Positions 1 to 6,312 of a stretch of 13,597 nt of DNA are shown here, piece by piece. This DNA comes from Candidatus Omnitrophota bacterium (GTDB lineage: Bacteria; Omnitrophota; Gorgyraeia; Duberdicusellales; 4484-171). Position numbers and translations under genes: made by a program. Position 1 is the stretch's first letter, and each line of letters begins with the position of its first letter. The notes under the pieces were generated by a model. It worked only from the letters and a program-made list of their open reading frames with translations. It was not told the DNA's origin and ran no database searches. The stretch covers positions 1 through 13,597 of the forward strand of contig JAFGHG010000006.1 in the NCBI GenBank assembly GCA_016939345.1, in the 5' to 3' direction.

Positions 1-354
1 GGTGAGTTTCTTTCAGCAAAGAGTATCTCTGAGATATTGAGTATTCCGTATCATTTTTTAAGGTCGATATTACTTAAGCTGATTCAACATAAATTAATAG
101 AATCAAAAGAAGGCGTTTCTGGCGGTGTGCGGATTATAAAAAACCCATCCCAAATAAGTATTATAGATTTAATAAAAGTGTTTCAGGGTGATTTTAATCT
201 TTCTGAATGTATGTTCAGAAAAAAAATCTGTCCTGACCGGAAAACATGTGTTTTAAGAAAAGAAATAAAACGAATAGAGGATATAGTAGGGAAGGAATTC
301 GAAAAATTAACTATCGGGAAATTAGTAAATAAGCTTAAGAACAAAGTTAATTAG
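1..354 (+). CDS. Rrf2-family Fe-S transcriptional regulator (5' truncated)
   Basis: The frame is open from base 1, so the gene starts outside the window; 117 C-terminal residues are visible of a family usually 130-150 long. What remains is the second half of the winged helix (IPYHFLRSILLKL, then the wing SKEGVSGGVRI) and the effector region. That region holds three cysteines in NLSECMFRKKICPDRKTC, a C-x6-C-x5-C pattern close to the [Fe-S] ligands of IscR and NsrR. Rrf2 proteins of this type sense iron-sulfur status, NO or redox state and usually repress. The gene lies directly upstream of hcp, a classic NsrR target, with 55 bp between them, so an NsrR-like role is inferred. The most upstream start codon inside the window (TTG at 37) falls within the DNA-binding domain and is not a real start. 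Confidence 0.88.
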   Translation, partial: GEFLSAKSISEILSIPYHFLRSILLKLIQHKLIESKEGVSGGVRIIKNPSQISIIDLIKVFQGDFNLSECMFRKKICPDRKTCVLRKEIKRIEDIVGKEFEKLTIGKLVNKLKNKVN

Positions 355-365
355 AAATGTATCTT
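343..365 (+). promoter_or_regulatory. Candidate NsrR-like operator upstream of hcp
   Basis: Bases 355-365 (AAATGTATCTT) match the right half of the enterobacterial NsrR consensus AAATGCATCTT, as recalled, at 10 of 11 positions. The left half, 343-353, matches only about 6 of 11 and overlaps the end of the regulator gene. A -10-like TATATT follows at 383-388, which would place the half-site over the -35 region, where a repressor would block transcription of hcp. The match was noticed after the genes were identified, so it is suggestive only. Confidence 0.3.
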
Positions 366-409
366 CAGGAATCAGTTTAAAGTATATTTATTTTAAGAAG
401 GAGGAAGCT

Positions 410-2041
410 ATGGGTATGTTTTGTTTTCAATGCCAAGAAACAGTAAAAAACAAAGGCTGTACCATTAAAGGAGTCTGCGGAAAAGATGAAAGGTCTTCGG
501 ATTTAATGGATTTGCTTGTCTATACTTTGCAGGGGCTTTCTATTTATGCCGAGAAAGCGGATTCTTTAGATAAGAAATATGGAGTATTTACCTGTCAGGC
601 TCTGTTTTCAACGATAACTAACGCTAATTTTGATGAGGACAGAATCGCCGATCTTATAAAGAAAGCTCTTACTTTGCGTGACGAAGCTAAAGCTAAAGCG
701 CGGATTTCACAAGAAGGATTACATGATTCTGCGGTATGGTCGGCAGATACAAAAGAAGATTTTATCCGGAAGTCTTTAGAGGTCAGCCCTCTTTCTTATA
801 GCGACAATGAAGATACCCGTTCGTTGAAATCTTTGATGCTTTTTGGATTAAAAGGCCTGGCGGCCTATACCGAACATGCTGCGGTCCTGGGTTTCTACGA
901 TGAGGAGATATTCAAATTTCTATACAAAGGCCTTGCTGCTATTACAAAAGACTTATCAGCTGATGAGCTTACTGCACTTGTTTTAGAAACAGGAGCGAAT
1001 GCTGTTAAGGCAATGGCATTGCTGGATAAAGCAAATACTCAAAGTTACGGGAATCCGGAAATTACCAAAGTCAATATTGGTGTAAGAAAGAATCCCGGGA
1101 TCCTTATCTCAGGCCATGACTTAAAAGATATGGATGAATTACTAAAGCAAACTGAAGGAACAGGCGTGGATGTATATACCCACAGCGAGATGCTTCCGGC
1201 AAATTATTATCCTGCTTTTAAAAAGTATGAACATTTTGTCGGTAATTACGGCAGTTCATGGTGGCATCAAAATCAGGATTTTGGAACTTTTAATGGGCCT
1301 ATCTTGATGACTACCAACTGTATCATTCCGATAAAGGATTCTTATAAAGACAGAATATTTACAACTGGTATGACTGGTTATCCGGGTGTTAAACATATAC
1401 CGGATAGAAAAGAAGGCGGCAAAAAGGATTTCAGCGGGATCATTCAATTAGCTAAGAGTTTTCAACCGCCTCAGGAAATTGAAACCGGCGAAATAGTCGG
1501 AGGGTTCGCACATAGCCAGGTTATAGCTCTGGCAGACAAAGTCGTTGAAGCGGTCAAGTCAGGAGCTATAAAGCGGTTTATTGTTATGGCCGGATGCGAC
1601 GGCCGTCAAAAAACAAGAAGCTATTTCACTGAAGTTGCGGAAAGTCTGCCCAAGGATACTGTTATTTTGACAGCAGGTTGCGCAAAATACCGGTATAACA
1701 AATTGCCTCTGGGTGATATCAATGGGATTCCTAGGGTTTTAGATGCAGGCCAGTGTAATGACTCATATTCTCTTGCGGTTATTGCACTAAAGTTAAAGGA
1801 AGCCTTTGGGCTTAGTGATATTAATGAATTACCGATATCATTTGATATTGCCTGGTATGAACAAAAGGCAGTGGCAGTTCTGCTTGCATTATTGCACCTA
1901 GGCATCAAAGGAATCCGATTAGGGCCAACTTTACCGGCTTTCATATCGCCAAATGTTGCAAAATTATTGGTCGAGAAGTTTGACATCAAACCAATAAGCA
2001 CTGTTGAAAAAGATGTTCAGGAAATGATGGCCGGACGCTAG
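410..2041 (+). CDS. hcp: Hybrid cluster protein (Hcp, hydroxylamine reductase / NO reductase)
   Basis: Cytoplasmic Fe-S oxygen-sensitive enzyme of 543 residues, the usual length for class I. The N-terminal cubane cluster motif is C5-x2-C8-x8-C17-x5-C23. All hybrid 4Fe-2S-2O cluster ligands are present: H236, E260, C304, C396 (the persulfide cysteine, in AGCDGRQ), C424, C449, and E484/K486 in WYEQK. Their spacing parallels Desulfovibrio Hcp. The family reduces hydroxylamine in vitro and NO in vivo, protecting anaerobes from nitrosative stress. A strong Shine-Dalgarno (AAGGAGG, 398-404) sits 5 bp before ATG 410; a second in-frame ATG at 416 is also possible. The gene follows an Fe-S Rrf2 regulator and is followed 14 bp later by a cupin gene, probably co-transcribed. 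No hcr reductase partner is in the window. Confidence 0.97.
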   Translation: MGMFCFQCQETVKNKGCTIKGVCGKDERSSDLMDLLVYTLQGLSIYAEKADSLDKKYGVFTCQALFSTITNANFDEDRIADLIKKALTLRDEAKAKARISQEGLHDSAVWSADTKEDFIRKSLEVSPLSYSDNEDTRSLKSLMLFGLKGLAAYTEHAAVLGFYDEEIFKFLYKGLAAITKDLSADELTALVLETGANAVKAMALLDKANTQSYGNPEITKVNIGVRKNPGILISGHDLKDMDELLKQTEGTGVDVYTHSEMLPANYYPAFKKYEHFVGNYGSSWWHQNQDFGTFNGPILMTTNCIIPIKDSYKDRIFTTGMTGYPGVKHIPDRKEGGKKDFSGIIQLAKSFQPPQEIETGEIVGGFAHSQVIALADKVVEAVKSGAIKRFIVMAGCDGRQKTRSYFTEVAESLPKDTVILTAGCAKYRYNKLPLGDINGIPRVLDAGQCNDSYSLAVIALKLKEAFGLSDINELPISFDIAWYEQKAVAVLLALLHLGIKGIRLGPTLPAFISPNVAKLLVEKFDIKPISTVEKDVQEMMAGR

Positions 2042-2055
2042 CAGGGGTTATAGAA

Positions 2056-2379
2056 GTGAATATATTGGAAAATATCCCTTTTAATGACCAAAAGATGGGC
2101 AATCGCAAGGTTACTGACGAGCAACATCTTCTTGTTATGCAGATAGCGTTAAAGCCGGGGCAAAGTGTACCTGAGCACAAGGCTAATTCGAATGTTCATC
2201 TTTTAGTTGTAAGAGGCAGCTTAAATGTAAATTTGAACTCTGCAGATTATCAAGTCAAAGAAGGTGATTTCTTGCCGGTTACTTATCAAACAGCAATGAC
2301 TATTAAAAATATCGGCATTGATGATGCTACTTTTTTAGTATTTAAAACGCCTAATCCCTCAGAAATGCAAAAAGGTTGA
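2056..2379 (+). CDS. Small single-domain cupin protein
   Basis: 107 residues forming one predicted beta-barrel. The first cupin motif is recognisable in PGQSVPEHKANSNVHLLVVRG: two histidines before a G-x(n)-G turn. The second motif (EGDFLPVTYQTAMTIKN) keeps the glycine and the proline-like turn but lacks the usual histidine, so metal binding may be incomplete or absent. The start is GTG at 2056, 14 bp after the hcp stop, with only a weak GGGG at 2044-2047 as ribosome site, so translational coupling to hcp is likely. From memory, small cupins recur beside hcp in anaerobes, but no biochemical role is established. A function in NO or hydroxylamine handling is inference from position alone. Confidence 0.8.
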   Translation: MNILENIPFNDQKMGNRKVTDEQHLLVMQIALKPGQSVPEHKANSNVHLLVVRGSLNVNLNSADYQVKEGDFLPVTYQTAMTIKNIGIDDATFLVFKTPNPSEMQKG

Positions 2380-2390
2380 GGCAAATCTCC

Positions 2391-2418
2391 TTGAGAAACA
2401 GCCCAAACTTAGTATAAT
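2391..2418 (+). promoter_or_regulatory. Predicted sigma70-type promoter
   Basis: TTGAGA (2391-2396), 16-bp spacer, then a perfect TATAAT (2413-2418). It lies just after the cupin stop and points at the carbonic-anhydrase-like gene, giving a leader of about 100 nt. Confidence 0.5.
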
Positions 2419-2474
2419 AGGCATAAGCAGTTTTAATAGCGGTTTTCTTGCGCCTAATAGCCGTGGGTTCTCCG

Positions 2475-2496
2475 TTTTTTTGCTTTCTGCAAAAAA
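2475..2496. repeat. Short inverted repeat in the leader of the carbonic-anhydrase-like gene
   Basis: A T-run ending in GC, a TTTCT loop, and GC followed by six A form an 8-bp AT-rich stem. Weak additional pairing (CTCCG with CAGAG) is possible at its base. It lies between the predicted promoter and the ATG at 2524. It is not followed by a U-run, so it is not a typical terminator on the plus strand. Confidence 0.3.
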
Positions 2497-2523
2497 CAGA
2501 GCAAAAAATTTACCTATAATTCT

Positions 2524-2910
2524 ATGGATGAGAAAGCAGCAAATACCCGAGTGACTTGCCTGAACTGCATGGACGGCCGTGTTCAACTACCGGTATTGAA
2601 TTGGATTCGCAAGCAGTATAAAATAGATCATGTTGACGTGATCACTGAAGCGGGAATGGACGGTGTATTAGCATCTCAAGAAAATATAGACGATATCAAG
2701 CGCAGTATAAAAATTTCAATAAATAAAAATAAATCCAATCGTATTTTTATTGTAGGCCATCATGATTGCAAAGGAAACAGTGTCGATAAAAAAACTCATC
2801 AAAAACACATAGCTAAATCTGTTGAACGCTTAAAAAAGTATTGGCCGAAGCTGGAAATTATCGGGCTTTGGGTTAACGATCAATGGCAGGTAGAAGTTTG
2901 TTTTAAATAG
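2524..2910 (+). CDS. Beta-carbonic-anhydrase-like zinc protein
   Basis: 128 residues, much shorter than a typical beta-carbonic anhydrase (about 200). Both zinc-site signatures are present: C15-M-D17-G-R19 (the C-x-D-x-R motif) in NCMDGRVQ, and H79-x2-C82 in VGHHDCKGN. True beta enzymes bind zinc through these Cys/His/Cys residues and use the Asp-Arg pair for catalysis, interconverting CO2 and bicarbonate. The short form has the core but little else, so activity is inferred, not certain. ATG 2524 is the only start in the frame after the upstream stop at 2458. No Shine-Dalgarno precedes it, and a TATAAT lies at 2515-2520. The gene is preceded by its own predicted promoter and followed in the same frame by a gene relic. 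Confidence 0.82.
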   Translation: MDEKAANTRVTCLNCMDGRVQLPVLNWIRKQYKIDHVDVITEAGMDGVLASQENIDDIKRSIKISINKNKSNRIFIVGHHDCKGNSVDKKTHQKHIAKSVERLKKYWPKLEIIGLWVNDQWQVEVCFK

Positions 2911-3177
2911 GTTTTATCTGATACTAAAGAATACACGCCTGGAGAATCAAGCTGTTTTTATGAATCACATTCATTTTCCAAAGATGACAGAAAACTCTTA
3001 TTTTCAGGAAACCTGGAATCCGGGCAATCACCTGTTGGTATTGATATTTATGAAAAGGACCAGGATCGTCATGAAAGAAATTGCCCGGGAGTTCTAATCA
3101 TGGAAATTTTAAAGACCATGGAAGCAAAAAGATTAAAAACCAAACTTTGGTCATTCAGCGGCTCTAATAATCTCTGA
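2911..3177 (+). pseudogene. Relic of a PD40 / TolB-like beta-propeller gene
   Basis: This fills most of the 318-base gap between genes (2911-3228). The frame stays open for 88 codons after the TAG at 2908-2910, up to TGA 3175-3177, with no start near its beginning. Residues such as CFYESHSFSKDDRKLLFSGN followed by GIDIYEKD match a PD40/WD40-like propeller blade (usually sFSPDGkkLlFsg...DIY). Such blades come in series within TolB-like proteins of 300 or more residues, so this is a fragment. The similarity fades after about codon 50, where a frameshift may lie. The remaining 3178-3228 is AT-rich with nothing recognisable. Confidence 0.55.
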
Positions 3178-3228
3178 ACTTATTTTTATTATATTTTTTA
3201 TTCAAGTTTTAATAGCAAAAAAGCCTTA

Positions 3229-4671
3229 CTAAAAATAAGTAAAATATCCTTTACCAAATAAAGCCATAGTCAGGCGGTAATCCACAATAGCGGTTTTTAC
3301 CAGCGCATAGATCAAGAACGAGGTTAGCCCTGATCTGGCCCAGCTTTGAGCAAGCTTGTTTGGAATCCTGCCTATAGCATCCCAAAGCCAGAAAAAAACC
3401 CTTGCCGCTAAAATAGCAAGTGCCGGGACTGCGCTTAAAATATAACGGCTCTGATAATTCCCCCAGAGAATATAGAAGGCAAGAGTGATAAAACTGCATA
3501 ATAACAACAGCTTGTCACCTTTTGATTTTGACCTTAAGTTGAATACGGCGCCATAGGATAGAATGAACAGCGGACTCATTTTGAGCAGTTGGCCTAAATA
3601 AAAGCTCCAGGCTTCTTTTCTAAAAATACTAGGATAAGCATTGCTTACCGGCGGCAGACAATGCAGGCATAAGCTTTCAAAAAACCCCCTGCGGATATCT
3701 TTTACAAAAAAAATCCCTGATATAAACAGCAGGATCAGCAGATAAAGAAAAACTTTGTTCTTTCTTATTTTTTGTTCGATCTTTGCGATATGGCCGTTAA
3801 CTGCCGCTATCCATAGGGTAAAAGCTGTAATTGCCAGGGCAGCAATAATCTGCGGTTTTAGTAAAGACAAAAATGCTCCAATATAGATCTTCGTACTGGA
3901 GTCAGGTTTAGAACCGATGTTAAAGCCGCCGTAAACTTTTAGATTCCATAAAAGCCAGGGCAAAAATACTATAAAAGCTGTGATAAAAATAAAGTATAGC
4001 CGGGGTTTTTTCAAGAGTTCCGGCGCATAAATAATGGCAAATATCAGGTAGATGGGTATAAGCAAAAAAGCCGGATATTTAGTTAAAATCCCAAATCCAA
4101 GGAAAAGCCCGCAGAGAAAAACATACTTTTTGTGTTTTATTTCAGTTACGAAAAAAAGAAGCGAAAGGGTTGTGCAAAGGGTAAGCAGAGAGGCCAGCCA
4201 TATCCTTGAAGAGCAGAGCCAGAAAACCGGCGAAATAATGAAGAAGACGAAAGATAAAACAGCGACCCTTTGATTATATATAACAAGGGCCAGCCTGTAT
4301 ACAATAAATGGTATTAAAAATGCCAAATAAAAAGCAAAGTAATTGATATCTCTGTTTTGAAGCGGGGCAAATCTCTGAGGCAGGCTTAGAAGGTAAGCTA
4401 AAAGAGGGGGATGTTTGTACAAGGGGGCTTTAAAATAATCGTATAGATTGATTTTTGTGTTAAGCCTTTTCTGCGTTTCATAGAATTCTACAGTATTATA
4501 ATCTAGAGGATTTAGAGCTACCTGGCGGGAAAGAAGGGAAAATACATATTCATCGGGTGTAAAAATAGATTTTCTTTGCAGCTCGATATTTTTCAAGCCC
4601 AGAAAGGCAAGAGAAATAATTCCGATCAGGATAAAAAGATATTTTTTGTTAAGCTTGCTTACTGGTTTCAA
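3229..4671 (-). CDS. ArnT/PMT-like polytopic glycosyltransferase (GT-C fold)
   Basis: 480-residue integral membrane protein with roughly 10-12 hydrophobic segments, the first at residues 11-26. The first extracytoplasmic loop carries an acidic pair, D40-E41 in FTPDEYVF, in the position of the catalytic acidic motif of GT-C transferases of the PMT/ArnT type. A KHPPLLAYLL motif follows, as in that superfamily. These enzymes use polyprenyl-phosphate-linked sugars and act on the outer face of the inner membrane, modifying lipid A, protein or polysaccharide; the acceptor cannot be told here. The start is TTG (complement of 4669-4671) with AAGGTG about 8 bp upstream. The gene is monocistronic, divergent from the lysine-rich protein gene. 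It could serve the nearby sugar cluster, but that is inference. Confidence 0.82.
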   Translation of the reverse strand: MKPVSKLNKKYLFILIGIISLAFLGLKNIELQRKSIFTPDEYVFSLLSRQVALNPLDYNTVEFYETQKRLNTKINLYDYFKAPLYKHPPLLAYLLSLPQRFAPLQNRDINYFAFYLAFLIPFIVYRLALVIYNQRVAVLSFVFFIISPVFWLCSSRIWLASLLTLCTTLSLLFFVTEIKHKKYVFLCGLFLGFGILTKYPAFLLIPIYLIFAIIYAPELLKKPRLYFIFITAFIVFLPWLLWNLKVYGGFNIGSKPDSSTKIYIGAFLSLLKPQIIAALAITAFTLWIAAVNGHIAKIEQKIRKNKVFLYLLILLFISGIFFVKDIRRGFFESLCLHCLPPVSNAYPSIFRKEAWSFYLGQLLKMSPLFILSYGAVFNLRSKSKGDKLLLLCSFITLAFYILWGNYQSRYILSAVPALAILAARVFFWLWDAIGRIPNKLAQSWARSGLTSFLIYALVKTAIVDYRLTMALFGKGYFTYF

Positions 4672-4715
4672 AATAATAACACCTTATTTTTTCATGATTG
4701 CCTTTGGTATATATT

Positions 4716-4744
4716 ATTTTACCCCGTAAGCTATTGATATTCAA
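4716..4744 (-). promoter_or_regulatory. Predicted promoter of the glycosyltransferase gene
   Basis: Read on the minus strand: TTGAAT (4744-4739), 17-bp spacer, TAAAAT (4721-4716). The expected start site lies near 4709, about 38 nt before the TTG start. It is divergent from the plus-strand promoter at 4753-4781. Confidence 0.4.
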
Positions 4745-4752
4745 TCAAAACA

Positions 4753-4781
4753 ATGACAATAAGCCGGTATTAGTGTAAAAT
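4753..4781 (+). promoter_or_regulatory. Predicted promoter of the lysine-rich EF-Tu-like gene
   Basis: ATGACA (4753-4758; 5 of 6 to TTGACA), 17-bp spacer, TAAAAT (4776-4781; 5 of 6 to TATAAT). A strong ribosome site AAGGAGGT follows at 4792-4799, nine bases before the ATG at 4809. Confidence 0.5.
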
Positions 4782-4808
4782 ATCATTTAAGAAGGAGGTC
4801 AGTGCCTT

Positions 4809-5327
4809 ATGAAATTCTTAGAAACTATAAAAGGCTTGTTTTCTCTCCCAGAAAAGGCTAAACCTAAGACAAAAAGGAGGCCAGTTAAAAAAACACCCAA
4901 GAAGTCTAAAAAGCCAGAGTCTAAATTAAAGAGCAGAACCAAAAAAAGCAGACCTAAGCCAAAAACTGCCAAATCCAAACCCAAGAAGAAAGCTTTGAGG
5001 AAACCTGCTACAAAAGCCAAGCCGAAGAGAAAAACCTTAAAAAAAGAAACTGTTAAAAAAGTTCAGGTTTCCAAATCTTTTGGTAAGGAAGTCGGAATAG
5101 TCACTCATTATTTCGGCAGAATATCTGTAGGCATAATTAAGCTAAGGGCAGGCATTAAGACCGGCGACAGGATACATTTTAAGGGCGCTCACGATGATTT
5201 CAGCCAGACTGTTAAATCAATGCAGGTAAACCATAAAGCTGTTGTATCAGCCTCAAGGGGGGATGAAGTAGGTATAGAAGTCAATAAGAAGGTCCATGAA
5301 AATGACAGAGTTTACCTTTTATCCTGA
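4809..5327 (+). CDS. EF-Tu domain-2-like protein with a Lys/Pro-rich histone-H1-like tail
   Basis: 172 residues in two parts. Residues 1-14 form a short amphipathic-looking start. Residues 15-89 are low complexity, rich in Lys, Pro, Thr, Ser and Ala; 37 of 75 residues are Lys or Arg, like histone H1 C-terminal tails or bacterial H1-like proteins. Residues 92-172 form a beta-barrel domain with the hallmarks of translation-factor domain 2 (VGIVTHYFGRISVGIIKL, LRAGIKTGDRIHFKG, GDEVGIEV, NDRVYLL). Free-standing proteins of this domain are usually annotated as elongation-factor-like; the same barrel caps U32 peptidases. There is no GTPase domain. The tail suggests binding to RNA, ribosome or DNA, but this is inference. 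Strong Shine-Dalgarno and its own promoter suggest good expression. No clear terminator follows. Confidence 0.8.
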   Translation: MKFLETIKGLFSLPEKAKPKTKRRPVKKTPKKSKKPESKLKSRTKKSRPKPKTAKSKPKKKALRKPATKAKPKRKTLKKETVKKVQVSKSFGKEVGIVTHYFGRISVGIIKLRAGIKTGDRIHFKGAHDDFSQTVKSMQVNHKAVVSASRGDEVGIEVNKKVHENDRVYLLS

Positions 5328-5349
5328 AGGGATGTTCTGTGATTAGATT

Positions 5350-5378
5350 TTGACTTTTATTGATATAAGTGTTAGTAT
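5350..5378 (+). promoter_or_regulatory. Predicted promoter of the sugar operon
   Basis: TTGACT (5350-5355), 17-bp spacer, TAGTAT (5373-5378; 4 of 6 to consensus). The expected start site, about 5384-5386, is almost on the ATG at 5388, so the first message of the operon may be leaderless. Confidence 0.4.
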
Positions 5379-5387
5379 CTACATGTT

Positions 5388-6212
5388 ATGCCTGAAGATT
5401 CCAAATCCAAATATCTGGTTGCTGTAGTTGTCTTTTTTTACCGTGACCACCTCCTTGAGCACGAAGAAATCTCCCTAAGGCATCTTGATTATTATCTCAG
5501 CTCTTATGACCGTTATATTATCAAGCCACCGGGGTTGAATGTGAGCCGTCCCGGTTATATGGTTAAAACTTTTCCCGAGCGTTATTTTAGGAGCAGGAGG
5601 GCTAATGGCCGGCTGCTGCTTAAGAATGAATTCTACTCTGCTTTTTCTAGTTATCAGTATGTTCTTAATCACGAGCTTGATTCTATAGTTTTTTCCGACA
5701 AGCTTCGGTATTGGGTTGAGAAAGGTTATGACTATATCGGTGCGCCCTGGCTCGGCGATGTTATTGACCATCAAGCCGGATACAATTTTCCCTATGGGGG
5801 TGTAGATGCTGTTGGTAACGGCGGTTTTTCTCTTCGCAAAATATCAACTTTTATGAAAGTCATCGAAACTGCCAGGCAGCCAATACCGAAGATAACCGGA
5901 GAATTTGTAAGAGCCCTGATCTGTCCAAGGCAAAAGCGCTATCACCCGGATTTTTTTAAAAATCTACAAGTAACCTGGAGCAGGACTGCCAGCCATCGTA
6001 CCCTGATGAACGAGGATAACTACTGGGGATTTGAGGCTAAAAAAATTTTTCCTGATTTCAATCTTCCTTCTCTGGAAGAAGCTCTTAAATTTTCTTTTGA
6101 AGGCGATCCCCACAGGTGTTTTGAACGCAATAACCACGAACTGCCTTTTGGCAGTCATGCCTGGCATGTTTGCAATGCTGATTTTTGGCAGCCCTATTTG
6201 CTAAAAAAATAA
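5388..6212 (+). CDS. DUF5672-family protein, probable glycan-related transferase
   Basis: 274 residues, soluble. Characteristic blocks in order: a Rossmann-like start VAVVVFFYRDHLLEHEEISL, HELDSIVFSD, YDYIGAPW (114-121), VGNGGFSLR (from 142), NEDNYWG (from 208) and PFGSHAWH near the C terminus. These match DUF5672 as I recall it. The family is uncharacterised, is often encoded in polysaccharide loci, and has a GT-A-like look (acidic motif in VFSD, NED late in the chain). Glycosyltransferase activity is inference. It is the first gene of a six-gene same-strand run ending in dTDP-sugar genes. No Shine-Dalgarno is visible before ATG 5388, consistent with the leaderless arrangement suggested by the promoter position. 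The next gene starts 29 bp downstream. Confidence 0.75.
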   Translation: MPEDSKSKYLVAVVVFFYRDHLLEHEEISLRHLDYYLSSYDRYIIKPPGLNVSRPGYMVKTFPERYFRSRRANGRLLLKNEFYSAFSSYQYVLNHELDSIVFSDKLRYWVEKGYDYIGAPWLGDVIDHQAGYNFPYGGVDAVGNGGFSLRKISTFMKVIETARQPIPKITGEFVRALICPRQKRYHPDFFKNLQVTWSRTASHRTLMNEDNYWGFEAKKIFPDFNLPSLEEALKFSFEGDPHRCFERNNHELPFGSHAWHVCNADFWQPYLLKK

Positions 6213-6241
6213 TTTACCATATAAGCATAGGAGTTTTTTGA

Positions 6242-6312
6242 ATGTATTTGTTTGGCAGGCAGATAGATATAAGAAAACATAGAATGTTTTTGTTTGGAAA
6301 AAGGATAGATAT
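6242..6312 (+). repeat. Tandem duplication of the methyltransferase start region
   Basis: Bases 6242-6270 and 6284-6312 are 29-base copies, identical at 23 positions, each beginning with ATG and offset by exactly 42 bp (14 codons). The reading frame is preserved and the start codon is duplicated. Confidence 0.8.

Noticed and set aside
37..39. TTG at 37 as the start of the Rrf2 gene
   Set aside because: The frame is open to base 1 and residues before it (EFLSAKSISEI) match the family; the gene is simply cut by the window edge.
1621..2001. 126-codon minus-strand ORF within hcp
   Set aside because: Lies wholly antisense to conserved hcp ligand-bearing sequence and resembles no family; shadow frame.
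2908..2910. UAG readthrough or recoding joining the carbonic-anhydrase-like protein to the PD40 stretch
   Set aside because: Other genes here (hcp, Rrf2, PilZ, glycosyltransferase) end properly at TAG, and the downstream homology decays, so a relic is simpler.
3251..3499. Second minus-strand ORF overlapping the 3' end of the glycosyltransferase gene
   Set aside because: Same strand, different frame, fully inside the main gene's conserved membrane region; out-of-frame shadow rather than a frameshifted copy.
4799..5020. Minus-strand ORF of 73 codons opposite the lysine-rich tail
   Set aside because: AAA/AAG/CCN-rich codons on the plus strand force a Leu/Phe/Gly-rich hydrophobic frame on the other; it has no ribosome site, and the plus gene has clear domains and signals.
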